From positions 6,510,001 through 6,574,000 of the forward strand of contig NZ_CP048405.1 of the NCBI RefSeq assembly GCF_014084125.1: 64,000 nt of DNA, given 5' to 3'. Below are positions 8,406 to 16,485 of the stretch, in pieces. A program made the translations under genes and the position numbers. The DNA is from Streptacidiphilus sp. PB12-B1b (lineage in GTDB: Bacteria > Actinomycetota > Actinomycetes > Streptomycetales > Streptomycetaceae). The notes beneath the pieces were generated by a model. The model was not told where the DNA came from. It searched no databases and worked only from the letters and a program-made list of their open reading frames with translations. How positions within the stretch are numbered: the first letter of the stretch is position 1; each line of letters starts with the position of its first letter.

Positions 8406-8717
8406 GTGTCCTCCCTCTCCACCCACCTGGTCCACCTGGCCTACAACCCCGGCGTCTCCCCGTCCGACGGGGGCCTCCCGGGCTTGTCCGTCCTGAAGTC
8501 CGTGATGGGCAGCATCAACCTGTTCGGCATCATCCTGGCCGTCGGCGCGCTGGCCGTCAGTGCCGTGGTGTGGGCCTGGGGCCATCACAGCGGCGGCCCG
8601 CAGGCCGAGGCCAACGGCAAGAAGGGCGTCCTGGTCGCCTCCGGTGTCGCCCTCCTCCTGGGCGCCGCGAACGGTCTGGTCACGTTCTTCTCCGCGCTCG
8701 GCACGCAGGTGAAGTGA
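8406..8717 (+). CDS. DUF6112 small membrane protein of the transfer apparatus
   Basis: 103 residues from the GTG at 8406, chosen because GGAG lies a few bases upstream; an ATG at 8504 is also possible. Two hydrophobic helices (NLFGIILAVGALAVSAVVWAW and a second near VLVASGVALLLGAANGLV) joined by a short polar loop give the topology of a VirB2-like pilin or small channel subunit. DUF6112 proteins occur in this position in actinobacterial conjugation operons. The pilin role is inference. Confidence 0.72.
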   Translation: MSSLSTHLVHLAYNPGVSPSDGGLPGLSVLKSVMGSINLFGIILAVGALAVSAVVWAWGHHSGGPQAEANGKKGVLVASGVALLLGAANGLVTFFSALGTQVK

Positions 8718-8719
8718 CC

Positions 8720-9406
8720 ATGCAGAAATGTTCTCTCAACCCTCGCGGCCCCGGCTTGCGGCTGCTGGCCGGTGCCGTCGTCCTGGTGGTGCTCGCGTGC
8801 GTGGCCGGTCTGATCGGCTACGCCACCCGCAGCCACCGCAGCACGGCCAAGGGCACCGCTGCGGCTGCGAGTTCACCGGCGGCCCCGGCTGCCGCGCCCA
8901 GTGGTTCCGCGTCGGCGGCTTCGGCCGCCGGCGCGGCCCGGGGCCGACTGCCCGTGCAGCCCGCGACCGACGACCCGGTCGCCTACGCGCAGGCTGCGGC
9001 GCTCGCGCTGTGGTCCTACGACACCCGCGCCTACTCCCAGCCGCAGCTGGTCACCGCGCTGAATGGCTGGCTGACGGCGGAGAAGCAGTACGCGGACAAG
9101 GACTCGGTCGATTCGCTCATCCCTTCCGCGCAGACCTGGGAGGGGATGGCGGCCCAGGGCCAGTTCGCCACCGCCACGGTCGCCAAGGCCGCCTATCCGC
9201 AGGCGTTCACGCAGGCCATGGCCGCCGACCCCGGCGCGATCACCCAGGCGTACGTGTACGCGGTGACGGTGACCGGCACGCAGACCATCGGCTGGAACGG
9301 CGCTCCGAGGGGCGGCGTGCAGGGCATGTCGATCACCCTGGCCGTCCAGTGCCGCCCGCACTCCATCTGCGCCCTGGCCGGCGTGCTTCCCGCCCCCGCC
9401 CCGTGA
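8720..9406 (+). CDS. Membrane-anchored VirB8/TcpC-like transfer protein
   Basis: 228 residues starting immediately after the DUF6112 stop. One N-terminal transmembrane helix (LAGAVVLVVLACVAGLIGYA), then an Ala/Ser/Pro-rich linker and an extracellular domain of about 150 residues beginning DDPVAYAQAAALALWSYDTR. This is the layout of the NTF2-fold VirB8/TcpC scaffold proteins of Gram-positive conjugation systems. Sequence similarity to them is too weak to see by eye; the assignment rests on topology and position. Confidence 0.6.
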   Translation: MQKCSLNPRGPGLRLLAGAVVLVVLACVAGLIGYATRSHRSTAKGTAAAASSPAAPAAAPSGSASAASAAGAARGRLPVQPATDDPVAYAQAAALALWSYDTRAYSQPQLVTALNGWLTAEKQYADKDSVDSLIPSAQTWEGMAAQGQFATATVAKAAYPQAFTQAMAADPGAITQAYVYAVTVTGTQTIGWNGAPRGGVQGMSITLAVQCRPHSICALAGVLPAPAP

Positions 9407-9438
9407 CCATCCACCGAACCGAGAGGAGGTAACCCCTC

Positions 9439-10824
9439 ATGGGAGTGTGCTCCCTGCCCCTGATGGGCACCGTCTGCGACGCCGTGGACTTCGCCAACAA
9501 CCCGGCTGGCGCCATCACCAACGGCATCGGCGCGTGGATCGCCGAGTCGCTGGGCGACCTCGCGGCCAGCGGCGCGGACCTCGCGGCGAAGGCCGTCAAC
9601 GCGACCACCGCCATCGACCTGAACGCCCCGTGGTTCAGGAACAACTACGAGATGATCATGCCGATCGGGCTGGTGCTCGTCGTGGGAACGCTGTGTCTGC
9701 AACTGGTCCTCGCCGCCTGGAGGCGCGACGAGCGGGCGCTGGCCCAAGCGCTCTACGGCACGGTCACCGGCGTGTTCTTCATGTTCTGCGCCGTCTCCTT
9801 CACCGCCGTCGCCGTGACTGTGGTCGATGCCTTGTCCAACGGCCTGTTCTCCATGGCCGGCACCTCGATCAGCTCCGCGGTACGCCGGATCATCGACGTC
9901 TCCGAGCTGGGACCGATGTTTCAACTCGGCTGGGCGATCCCCTCGTTCGTGGCGCTGGGCTGCGCGATCGGGGCGTTCATGTACTGGGCGGTCATGGTCG
10001 CCCGCAAGGTCGGCGTGCTCGTCCTGGTCACCCTGGCGGTGTTCGCTGCGGCCGGCGGCGGCTGGGACGCGGCTAAGCGCTGGCGGCGCGGCTGGATCGA
10101 GGCAACCGCCACGCTGGTCTTCAGCAAGCTCGTGATGACCATCGTGTTCCTGCTCGGCGTCTCCGCCATGGGCAACACCAGCTCCAGCGACGGCCTGTCC
10201 GCGCTCTCGGACGCACTGGCCGGGCTGACCATCATGGTGATGATCCTGCTGTGCCCGTACGCGGTCTACAAGTTCGTGCACTGGGCCAGCGAGGGCGGCG
10301 GTCATGACGACCTGCACCGCGGCGGCGTCGCCGGCGTCGCTACCGCAGTCGGCGCGGCGAAGACCGCCGGGAGCCTGGCGATGCAGGCCGGCCTGGGCAA
10401 GCCCGCAGGCCCGGCGAAGATCCCCGGCGCTGGCGCCGACGGCCTGGCCTCGGGCATCGACCCCGCCGGCAGCAGGCTCAGCAAGGAGGGCATCGACCCC
10501 GGACCCGAGACCACCCCGAGCAGGTTCCGTTTCGGCGAGACCCGCAGCGACGGCGACCGCGGCTTCCCCCTGGTCAACCGCCCTGGCATCCCGGCGCTGA
10601 TCACCCGCCGCAGCGACGACAGCGGCGGGGGCTCCAGCGAGGTCGGCGGCGCCACCGGCTCTGCACAGGCTGCCGTATCCGCGAGTCCTCCCAGCGCTCC
10701 GGCTGCTCAAACCGGGTCCGGCGCTGCGCCGATCCCGCCCGCGATCGGACCGGAGGCGCCGCCCGCTTTCGGCGGACCGACTCCGGCACGCTGGGTCTTT
10801 CCCCAGCAACCGCCCAGCGACTGA
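9439..10824 (+). CDS. VirB6/TrbL-like polytopic membrane protein
   Basis: 461 residues behind a strong GAGGAGG at about 9422-9428. At least five hydrophobic helices lie between residues 70 and 280 (for example MIMPIGLVLVVGTLCLQLVL, VGVLVLVTLAVFAAAGGG, LAGLTIMVMILLCPYAVYKF). The last 170 residues are hydrophilic, rich in Gly, Ala, Pro and Ser. A pore-forming inner-membrane protein of this form is expected between the VirB8-like and ATPase genes of a type IV secretion operon. Confidence 0.75.
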   Translation: MGVCSLPLMGTVCDAVDFANNPAGAITNGIGAWIAESLGDLAASGADLAAKAVNATTAIDLNAPWFRNNYEMIMPIGLVLVVGTLCLQLVLAAWRRDERALAQALYGTVTGVFFMFCAVSFTAVAVTVVDALSNGLFSMAGTSISSAVRRIIDVSELGPMFQLGWAIPSFVALGCAIGAFMYWAVMVARKVGVLVLVTLAVFAAAGGGWDAAKRWRRGWIEATATLVFSKLVMTIVFLLGVSAMGNTSSSDGLSALSDALAGLTIMVMILLCPYAVYKFVHWASEGGGHDDLHRGGVAGVATAVGAAKTAGSLAMQAGLGKPAGPAKIPGAGADGLASGIDPAGSRLSKEGIDPGPETTPSRFRFGETRSDGDRGFPLVNRPGIPALITRRSDDSGGGSSEVGGATGSAQAAVSASPPSAPAAQTGSGAAPIPPAIGPEAPPAFGGPTPARWVFPQQPPSD

Positions 10825-10977
10825 CCACCGCAACCATCGTGGGGGCGGGATGCGCCCCGCTACCCGCCCCCACACCCGCACACCCCTACCTCTGCACCCC
10901 GTTTGGGAGATCGCTATGGACCTGAGACGACGCTGCCGCTCGCCGCCCCCTGCTCGTCACCAGCGTCTGGAACCGCC

Positions 10978-12450
10978 ATGCCCGACCCCACCCCGGCCGC
11001 CTCCTCCCCGGCCGCCGTGAAGTTCCCCCACCGCAGCAAGCGCGGCCTGCTGCTCGGCCTGACCGCCCCTCAGCTGCTGCTCGCCGCCCTGTCCGGGCTG
11101 CTGCTGTTCGCCGTCGTCGCCACCCGCGGCATCCCCGCCGCCCTGGTCCTGACCCCCTTCTGGGCAGCACTGGCGCTGGCGGTCTTCGCCCGCTACCGCA
11201 GCCGGTCGCTACCCGACCTCGCCCCCGTCTACGCCCGCTACCTGCTGCGCCGGGCGCGCGGGCAACTGCTGTGGCTAGCGCGGCCCTCGCAGCGGCCGGT
11301 GCGCGAGGGGCTGCTGCACCTGCCCGGCACCGCCGCCAGCCTGCGCGTGGTCACCGCCCCCGACCGCCGCTACGCCGCCGTCCATAATCCGCACACCGGC
11401 ACCCTGACCGCCGTCGTCAAGGTCAGCAGCCGCGCGTTCGCGCTGCTGGACTCCGACACCCAGAACGGCAACGTCGCCGGATGGGGCCGGGCGCTGGCGG
11501 CGCTGGCCCGCACCGGGCACGTCGCCCGCATCCAGGTCATCGAGCGCACCGTCCCCGACTCCGGCGACGGCCTGCGCCGATACTGGGCCGAGCACGGCAA
11601 CCCCGACGCCCCCGTCGCCGGGAAGATCTACGACGACCTGGTGCGCACCGCCGGCCCCGCCGCCGCCCCGCACGAGGCGTACATCGCGGTGGCGCTGGAC
11701 ACCCGCGCCGCCCGGCGGCTGATCAACCAGGCCGGCGGCGGCCTCACCGGAGCGTTCAGCGTGCTGGCGCAGCTGACCTCCGCGCTGGACCAGGCCGCGC
11801 GCACCGCTGGGCTGACCCCGGGTGGCTGGCTGTCTGCCGGGGAGATCGCCGCCGTGGTGCGCACCGCCTACGACCCCAAGGCGCTCGCCGCGCTGACCGG
11901 CTGGTCCGCCACCGGCCGCCCCACCGCGGCACCTGCCGCCGCCGGGCCGGTGGTGGTGGTCGAGAAGGCGGACCACATCGCCACCGACTCCGCCGTACAC
12001 GCCACCTACTGGGTCGAGGACTGGCCGCGCACCGAGACCTCCGCTGGGTTCCTGCACCCGCTGCTGTTCACCGCCGGCTCGCGCCGCACGCTCTCGCTGT
12101 CCTACCAGCCCAAGAGCCTGGACGCCGCGCTGCGCGACGTGCAGCGCAAGAAGGCCGGCGTGATCGCCGACGCCGCCGAGCGGGCGCGGCGCGGGCGGGT
12201 GGAGTCGGAGGCCGACTCCATCGAGTATCAGGACATCAAGCTGCGCGAGCGGCAGCTGATCGCCGGCCACGCCGACGTCGCCCTGACCGGCCTGCTCACT
12301 GTCTCCGCCGACACCGAGGACCAGCTGCGGGCCTCGTGCGCGGCGGTGGAGACCGCGGCCGTCGGCGCCCAGGTCGACCTGCGCCCGCTGACCTGGCAGC
12401 AGGGCGAAGCGTTCACCGCCGCCGCCCTCCCCCTCGCCCTCGCCGTCTGA
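10978..12450 (+). CDS. SCO6880-family (PrgI-like) transfer protein
   Basis: 490 residues from ATG 10978 (MPDPTPAASS). Two N-terminal transmembrane helices (PQLLLAALSGLLLFAVVATR and IPAALVLTPFWAALALAVFA) form a PrgI-like module, then a long cytoplasmic domain resembling the N-terminal, non-ATPase part of VirB4. No Walker motif is present; the ATPase is encoded two genes downstream. In actinobacteria the VirB4 function is often split this way. The family name is recognised from overall layout and conserved segments such as PVREGLLHLPGTAA and RRTLSLSYQPKS. Confidence 0.78.
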   Translation: MPDPTPAASSPAAVKFPHRSKRGLLLGLTAPQLLLAALSGLLLFAVVATRGIPAALVLTPFWAALALAVFARYRSRSLPDLAPVYARYLLRRARGQLLWLARPSQRPVREGLLHLPGTAASLRVVTAPDRRYAAVHNPHTGTLTAVVKVSSRAFALLDSDTQNGNVAGWGRALAALARTGHVARIQVIERTVPDSGDGLRRYWAEHGNPDAPVAGKIYDDLVRTAGPAAAPHEAYIAVALDTRAARRLINQAGGGLTGAFSVLAQLTSALDQAARTAGLTPGGWLSAGEIAAVVRTAYDPKALAALTGWSATGRPTAAPAAAGPVVVVEKADHIATDSAVHATYWVEDWPRTETSAGFLHPLLFTAGSRRTLSLSYQPKSLDAALRDVQRKKAGVIADAAERARRGRVESEADSIEYQDIKLRERQLIAGHADVALTGLLTVSADTEDQLRASCAAVETAAVGAQVDLRPLTWQQGEAFTAAALPLALAV

Positions 12451-12487
12451 CCCCCACCTCGCCACTCGCTTCGGAAGGAGCACCGTC

Positions 12488-12937
12488 ATGTCCCGCACCA
12501 CCGACTCCGCGCAGGACTTCGTGCCCTTCGCCACCGCCGCCCTCGACTTCCACCGCGCGCTGAACGTCCCCGCAGGTCCGCTTGTCGCCAGCCGCGCCGA
12601 ACTGGACTGCCTGCACGAGCACCTGGTCTCCCTGCACGGCCTGCTCGACGCCCACACCGCCCGCACCGCCGCCGTCGCCGAGATCGAGGGCGAGCAACTG
12701 CGGGCCGCGCGCACCCGGGTGTGGATGGCAGCCGACCACGTCCACGCCGCCTACCACGCCGCCCCGCACACCCCCGGCGGCGAACCTCCGGCCAGGGAGG
12801 CGTGCCGGGTCGGGCTGCCCGAGGGCGCGCCGGAGCTGACGATCTGCCAGCGCCACCAGCGCACCGCCCTGCTGGTGCGCCGGCAGACCACCCCGGCCGA
12901 GCTGCACGCCCCCTACACCGGCCTCGTCCAGCGCTGA
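12488..12937 (+). CDS. DUF6238 protein
   Basis: 149 residues with GGAAGGAG before the ATG. The conserved core FVPFATAALDFHRALN, ELDCLHEHLVSLHGLLDAHT and AARTRVWMAADHVHAAYHAA matches DUF6238, a small helical family in actinobacterial conjugation operons between the SCO6880-like and VirB4-like genes. Biochemical role unknown. Confidence 0.75.
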   Translation: MSRTTDSAQDFVPFATAALDFHRALNVPAGPLVASRAELDCLHEHLVSLHGLLDAHTARTAAVAEIEGEQLRAARTRVWMAADHVHAAYHAAPHTPGGEPPAREACRVGLPEGAPELTICQRHQRTALLVRRQTTPAELHAPYTGLVQR

Positions 12938-12970
12938 CGCGCGCCCGAACCCCTGCACGGAGAAACGTTC

Positions 12971-14545
12971 ATGCATCACGACCGCGCCAGTGCCTCCCCG
13001 CTGTTCACGCCCCGCAAGACCAGCCGCGCGCAGCAGCGCGCGGCCCGCGCCGACTACGCCGCAGCCCGCCGCAAGGCCCGCCTGATCCCCACCAGTACCC
13101 GCCCGGCCGCCGAGCGGCAGGTCGAGGACGTCGAGCTGCGGGCGCAGTACCCCGCCGCCGGGCGGCCGGGGCCGGCCTCGGCGCGCGGCGGCCGACTGCG
13201 GCTGCCGCCGCACCGGATGACCACCGCCGTCGCCGCCGGCGCGTACCCCTTCCTTGCCGAAGGCGGTCTGGGCTCGGACGGGATCTTCATCGGGCGCGAC
13301 GTCCACGCCGAGGCGGCTTTCACGTTCGACCCGTTCGCGCTCTACAGCAGCGGGCGCGTCGAGGGGTTCACTAACCCCAACGCGGTCCTGGCCGGGATCA
13401 TCGGCATGGGCAAGTCCGCCCTGGCCAAGTCAATTGCCACCCGCGCCATCGCGCACGGCTACCGCGTCTATGTGCCGAGCGACCCTAAAGGCGAGTGGAC
13501 CGAGCTGGCGCTGGCGCTGGGCGGTTCCAGCATCGCGCTCGGCCCCGGCCTGCCGGGCCGGATCAACCCGCTGGACGCGCCGCCGCGCCCCTCGTCGGTG
13601 GCCGAGGAGGACTGGGCGGGCGAGGTCCGCAAGCGCCGCCTGCTGCTCTTGGCGTCGCTGGCGCGCACCGTGCTGGGCCGCGACCTGCTGCCCGTCGAGC
13701 ACACTGCCCTCGACGTCGCCCTGGACCATGCCGTCACCACAACCGCAGCCGCCAGCTCGGTGCCGCTGCTGGGCGACGTCGCCCAGGCCCTCGGTGATCA
13801 CGCCGGGCTGGACCGGGCGCTGGGCGACCACGGCGGACGCATCGGCGAGGCCGCCCAGGACCTCGCCCACGCACTGCGCCGGCTGGTCCACGGCGACTTG
13901 TCCGGCATGTTCGACGCTCCCTCGACCGTGACGTTCGATCCGACCTTGCCGATGTTGTCGATCGACCTGTCGCGGCTGGGCACCACGGGCGATGACACGG
14001 CGCTGGTGCTGGCGATGACCTGCGCCAGCGCGTGGATGGAGTCCGCGCTCGCCGACCCCGACGGCGGGCGGCGCTGGGTGATCTACGACGAGGCGTGGCG
14101 GCTGATGCGGCACGTCGGCTTGCTCATGCGCATGCAGCAGCAGTGGAAGCTGGCTCGCGGCCTGGGCATCGCCAACCTCATGGTCATCCACCGCCTGTCC
14201 GACCTGCTCAGCGCGGGCGACGCCGGCTCGCGCGGCCGGGTCCTGGCCGAGGGACTGCTGGCGGACTGCTCGACCCGGATCATCTACCGCCAGGAACCCG
14301 ACCAGCTCACCGCCGCCGCCTCCCTCCTGGGCCTGACCGGCGTCGAGACCCAGGCAGTCGCCGCACTGCCCAAGGGCCGCGGCCTGTGGAAGGTCGCCGG
14401 ACGCAGCTTCGTCGTCCAGCACCTGCTCCATCCCACCGAGCGCGCCCTGTTCGACACCGACGCCCGCATGAACGCGAACCCGCGCGGGTTCACGAATACT
14501 GACGAAACTTCACCCCGAGTGAAGCCGGGCGGTGGGACGCGATGA
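12971..14545 (+). CDS. VirB4-like conjugation ATPase
   Basis: 524 residues. Walker A GIIGMGKSALAKS at about 143-155 and Walker B WVIYDEAWRLM near 370, in a HerA/FtsK-type motor fold; a lipophilic MLSIDLSRL strand and the sensor region LADCSTRIIYRQEPDQL follow. The N-terminal 90 residues are basic and probably disordered. This is the energy-supplying ATPase of the type IV channel, acting at the cytoplasmic face with the SCO6880-like protein. The next gene starts inside its stop codon (ATGA). Confidence 0.88.
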   Translation: MHHDRASASPLFTPRKTSRAQQRAARADYAAARRKARLIPTSTRPAAERQVEDVELRAQYPAAGRPGPASARGGRLRLPPHRMTTAVAAGAYPFLAEGGLGSDGIFIGRDVHAEAAFTFDPFALYSSGRVEGFTNPNAVLAGIIGMGKSALAKSIATRAIAHGYRVYVPSDPKGEWTELALALGGSSIALGPGLPGRINPLDAPPRPSSVAEEDWAGEVRKRRLLLLASLARTVLGRDLLPVEHTALDVALDHAVTTTAAASSVPLLGDVAQALGDHAGLDRALGDHGGRIGEAAQDLAHALRRLVHGDLSGMFDAPSTVTFDPTLPMLSIDLSRLGTTGDDTALVLAMTCASAWMESALADPDGGRRWVIYDEAWRLMRHVGLLMRMQQQWKLARGLGIANLMVIHRLSDLLSAGDAGSRGRVLAEGLLADCSTRIIYRQEPDQLTAAASLLGLTGVETQAVAALPKGRGLWKVAGRSFVVQHLLHPTERALFDTDARMNANPRGFTNTDETSPRVKPGGGTR

Positions 14546-15023
14546 GCTTCGACACCTCCCTGGCCGAAACGGCCGCCCCGGAGCCGGACGTCGCCTTCGC
14601 GCAGCACCCGATACTGGGCGTCATCGCCGCCACCGGCCCCGCCGCCCCGCCCAGAACCGGGCAGGTCCTGGCCGCCGCGGCTGGCACCACCACCGCCCGC
14701 TCGACGTCTACCTGCACCAACTGCCCGGCAACCCGGACAGGATCCTGGGCAACCTCAGCGCCGCCATGCGCGAGCTGCGCGAAACCGGCGCCGTCGTTGC
14801 CGCCGAGACCGGCCTGCTCGACGATGCCCAGCGCACCCTCGGCACCACGCCGGCTCCCGCGCCGACGCAGAACCTCGGCCGCAGTGCGCCGATGCGCGCA
14901 GCAGCACTTGCCCGCAGCCCCGCCTACCGGCACGCCCTCCGCACCCGCGCCGGCCACCACGCCGCTGGCCGCCTCGGAGCGCGCCGTGCCGCGGGCGACC
15001 CGCTGAACCCCCGAATGCTGTAA
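14542..15023 (+). pseudogene. Hypothetical transfer-operon protein, -1 frameshift
   Basis: Starts at ATG 14542, overlapping the VirB4 stop. The first frame (MSFDTSLAETAAPEPDVAFA...) is convincing to about 14675, after which another frame carries the protein-like sequence WHHHRPLDVYLHQLPGNPDR, ILGNLSAAMRELRETG and LLDDAQRTLG up to TAA at 15021-15023. Adding one base near 14678 (GCC GCC GC? GGC TGG) joins them. The corrected product is about 160 residues; the LSAAMRELRETG segment looks helical. Function unknown. Confidence 0.6.
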
Positions 15024-15034
15024 GGAGATCCGCC

Positions 15035-15267
15035 TTGCCCGACACACCAGCAGAACCGTTCCTGCCCATACGGCACGCCGTTACCGGCGAGATCACCACC
15101 ACGAGCTACAACGCCGCCGCCCGGCGGATCCTGCTCCAGGACGGCTTCGAAGAGACGCCCGGCTGCGCCTGCCGGGCAACGGAACCCGGTACGCAGCGGA
15201 CGCACGAGCCTGCCCACCACTCGGCGAGCTGCTCGTCGCCAACCCCGCCCGCACCCGTAGCTGTTGA
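15035..15267 (+). pseudogene. Small hypothetical protein, -1 frameshift
   Basis: AAGGAGATCCGCC precedes a TTG start at 15035. The frame LPIRHAVTGEITTTSYNAAARRILLQDGFEETP is good to about 15158. Then the frame RLRLPGNGTRYAADARACPP, LGELLVANPARTRSC takes over, ending at TGA 15265-15267, 12 bases before the next GTG. One missing base at about 15158-15161 explains it. Corrected length is about 77 residues. The stop in the second frame gives proper spacing to the next gene, which supports the correction. Confidence 0.55.
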
Positions 15268-15279
15268 AGGGGCCTCGTC

Positions 15280-16485
15280 GTGACCACGCCCGCACCGCCC
15301 ACCAGTCCTGCGCGCACCAAGGGCGGCGAACTACGGGCCAAGGTCGCCCGGCTGCTGGCCGACCGGCCGGCAGACGCGCTCACCATCGGGGGCATGGCCC
15401 GGCAGCTGGGCCACTCCCACGGTGCCGTCCGCAACGCCGCCCACACTCTGGTGCGACGCGGCGAGGCCGACCAGAGCGGAACCGGCCAACCGGAGTTCCG
15501 TGCGAACTCGAAGACCGCCGCCGCCGCGCAGAGCGCTGTGATCAGCCCGCCGGGCACCCACGCTCCCCGCGTCCAGGCGGCCACGGCCCGCACGACCATG
15601 CCCGCAGCAGCCACGCCGAAGCAGACCGGCCCGATCCGCCGCGCGGGGGGCCAGCTCTACCACCCCCGGGAGCTGGCCGACCTGCCCGATGTCGAGGCGT
15701 TGAACCGCCTGCGCGACGCCGACGTGCCGGTGCTGCTCTACGGCCCTCCGGGCACCGGCAAGACGTCGCTGGTGGAGGCGGCGTTCCCGGACCTGCTCAC
15801 CGTCGCCGGGGACGGCGACACCACGGTCGGCGACCTGATCGGCGAGTACACCCAGGCCGACAGCGGAGGCTACGTCTTCCAGTACGGTCCGCTGGTCACC
15901 GCGATGACCGAGGGCCGCGCCCTGCTGATCGACGATGCCACCTTGATCTCACCGAAGGTGTTGGCGTCGCTGTATCCCGCGATGGACGGGCGCAGGCAGA
16001 TCCAGGTCAAGGCCCACCGGGGCGAGACCATCAAGGCCGAGCCGGGCTTCTACGTCGTGGCGGGCCACAATCCCGGCGTCCACGGCGCGGTGCTGACGGA
16101 GGCGCTGTCGAGCCGCTTCAGCGTACAGATCCAGGTCGGTACGGACTACGACCTGGCCTTGGCGCTGCGGATCGACGCCCGGGTGGTCCGGGTCGCCCGC
16201 AACCTCGCCCGCCAGGTCGAACTCGGCGAGCTGGGCTGGGCTCCCCAGCTGCGGGAGCTGCTCAGCTACCAGAAGACCGAGGCCGTCCTGGGCACCAACG
16301 CCGCGCTCGGGAACCTGGTCGGCATCGCCCCGGTGGAGGACCGCGACGCCGTCGCCGAAGCCGTCATCAAGGCCGTCGGCGTCAAGAAGATCGAGCCCCT
16401 GACCCTGGGCAAGCAGCTTCCCTCCCCGGCCGTCCGGCAGACCCCGGGCAGCACCGCCTCCGCACACCCGGGCCGCACGCGATGA
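15280..16485 (+). CDS. MoxR-type AAA+ ATPase with N-terminal winged helix
   Basis: 401 residues, GTG start after GAAGGGG. Residues 8-60 form a winged-helix-like segment (GELRAKVARLLADRPADALT). The AAA+ core has Walker A LYGPPGTGKTSL at about 150-160, Walker B ALLIDDATL near 213, and a MoxR-like sensor loop VVAGHNPGVHGAVLTEALSS RF. MoxR ATPases act as chaperones that remodel or insert cofactors into partner proteins and usually work with a VWA protein, which is exactly the next gene (stop/start overlap ATGA). The pair's target is unknown, but its place inside the transfer operon suggests T4SS assembly or a cargo function. Confidence 0.82.
   Translation: MTTPAPPTSPARTKGGELRAKVARLLADRPADALTIGGMARQLGHSHGAVRNAAHTLVRRGEADQSGTGQPEFRANSKTAAAAQSAVISPPGTHAPRVQAATARTTMPAAATPKQTGPIRRAGGQLYHPRELADLPDVEALNRLRDADVPVLLYGPPGTGKTSLVEAAFPDLLTVAGDGDTTVGDLIGEYTQADSGGYVFQYGPLVTAMTEGRALLIDDATLISPKVLASLYPAMDGRRQIQVKAHRGETIKAEPGFYVVAGHNPGVHGAVLTEALSSRFSVQIQVGTDYDLALALRIDARVVRVARNLARQVELGELGWAPQLRELLSYQKTEAVLGTNAALGNLVGIAPVEDRDAVAEAVIKAVGVKKIEPLTLGKQLPSPAVRQTPGSTASAHPGRTR

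Noticed and set aside
9193..10881. 562-codon minus-strand frame across the VirB6-like gene
   Set aside because: No domain, His/Arg/Asp-rich composition and no start signal; the plus-strand gene has proper transmembrane helices and a strong ribosome-binding site.
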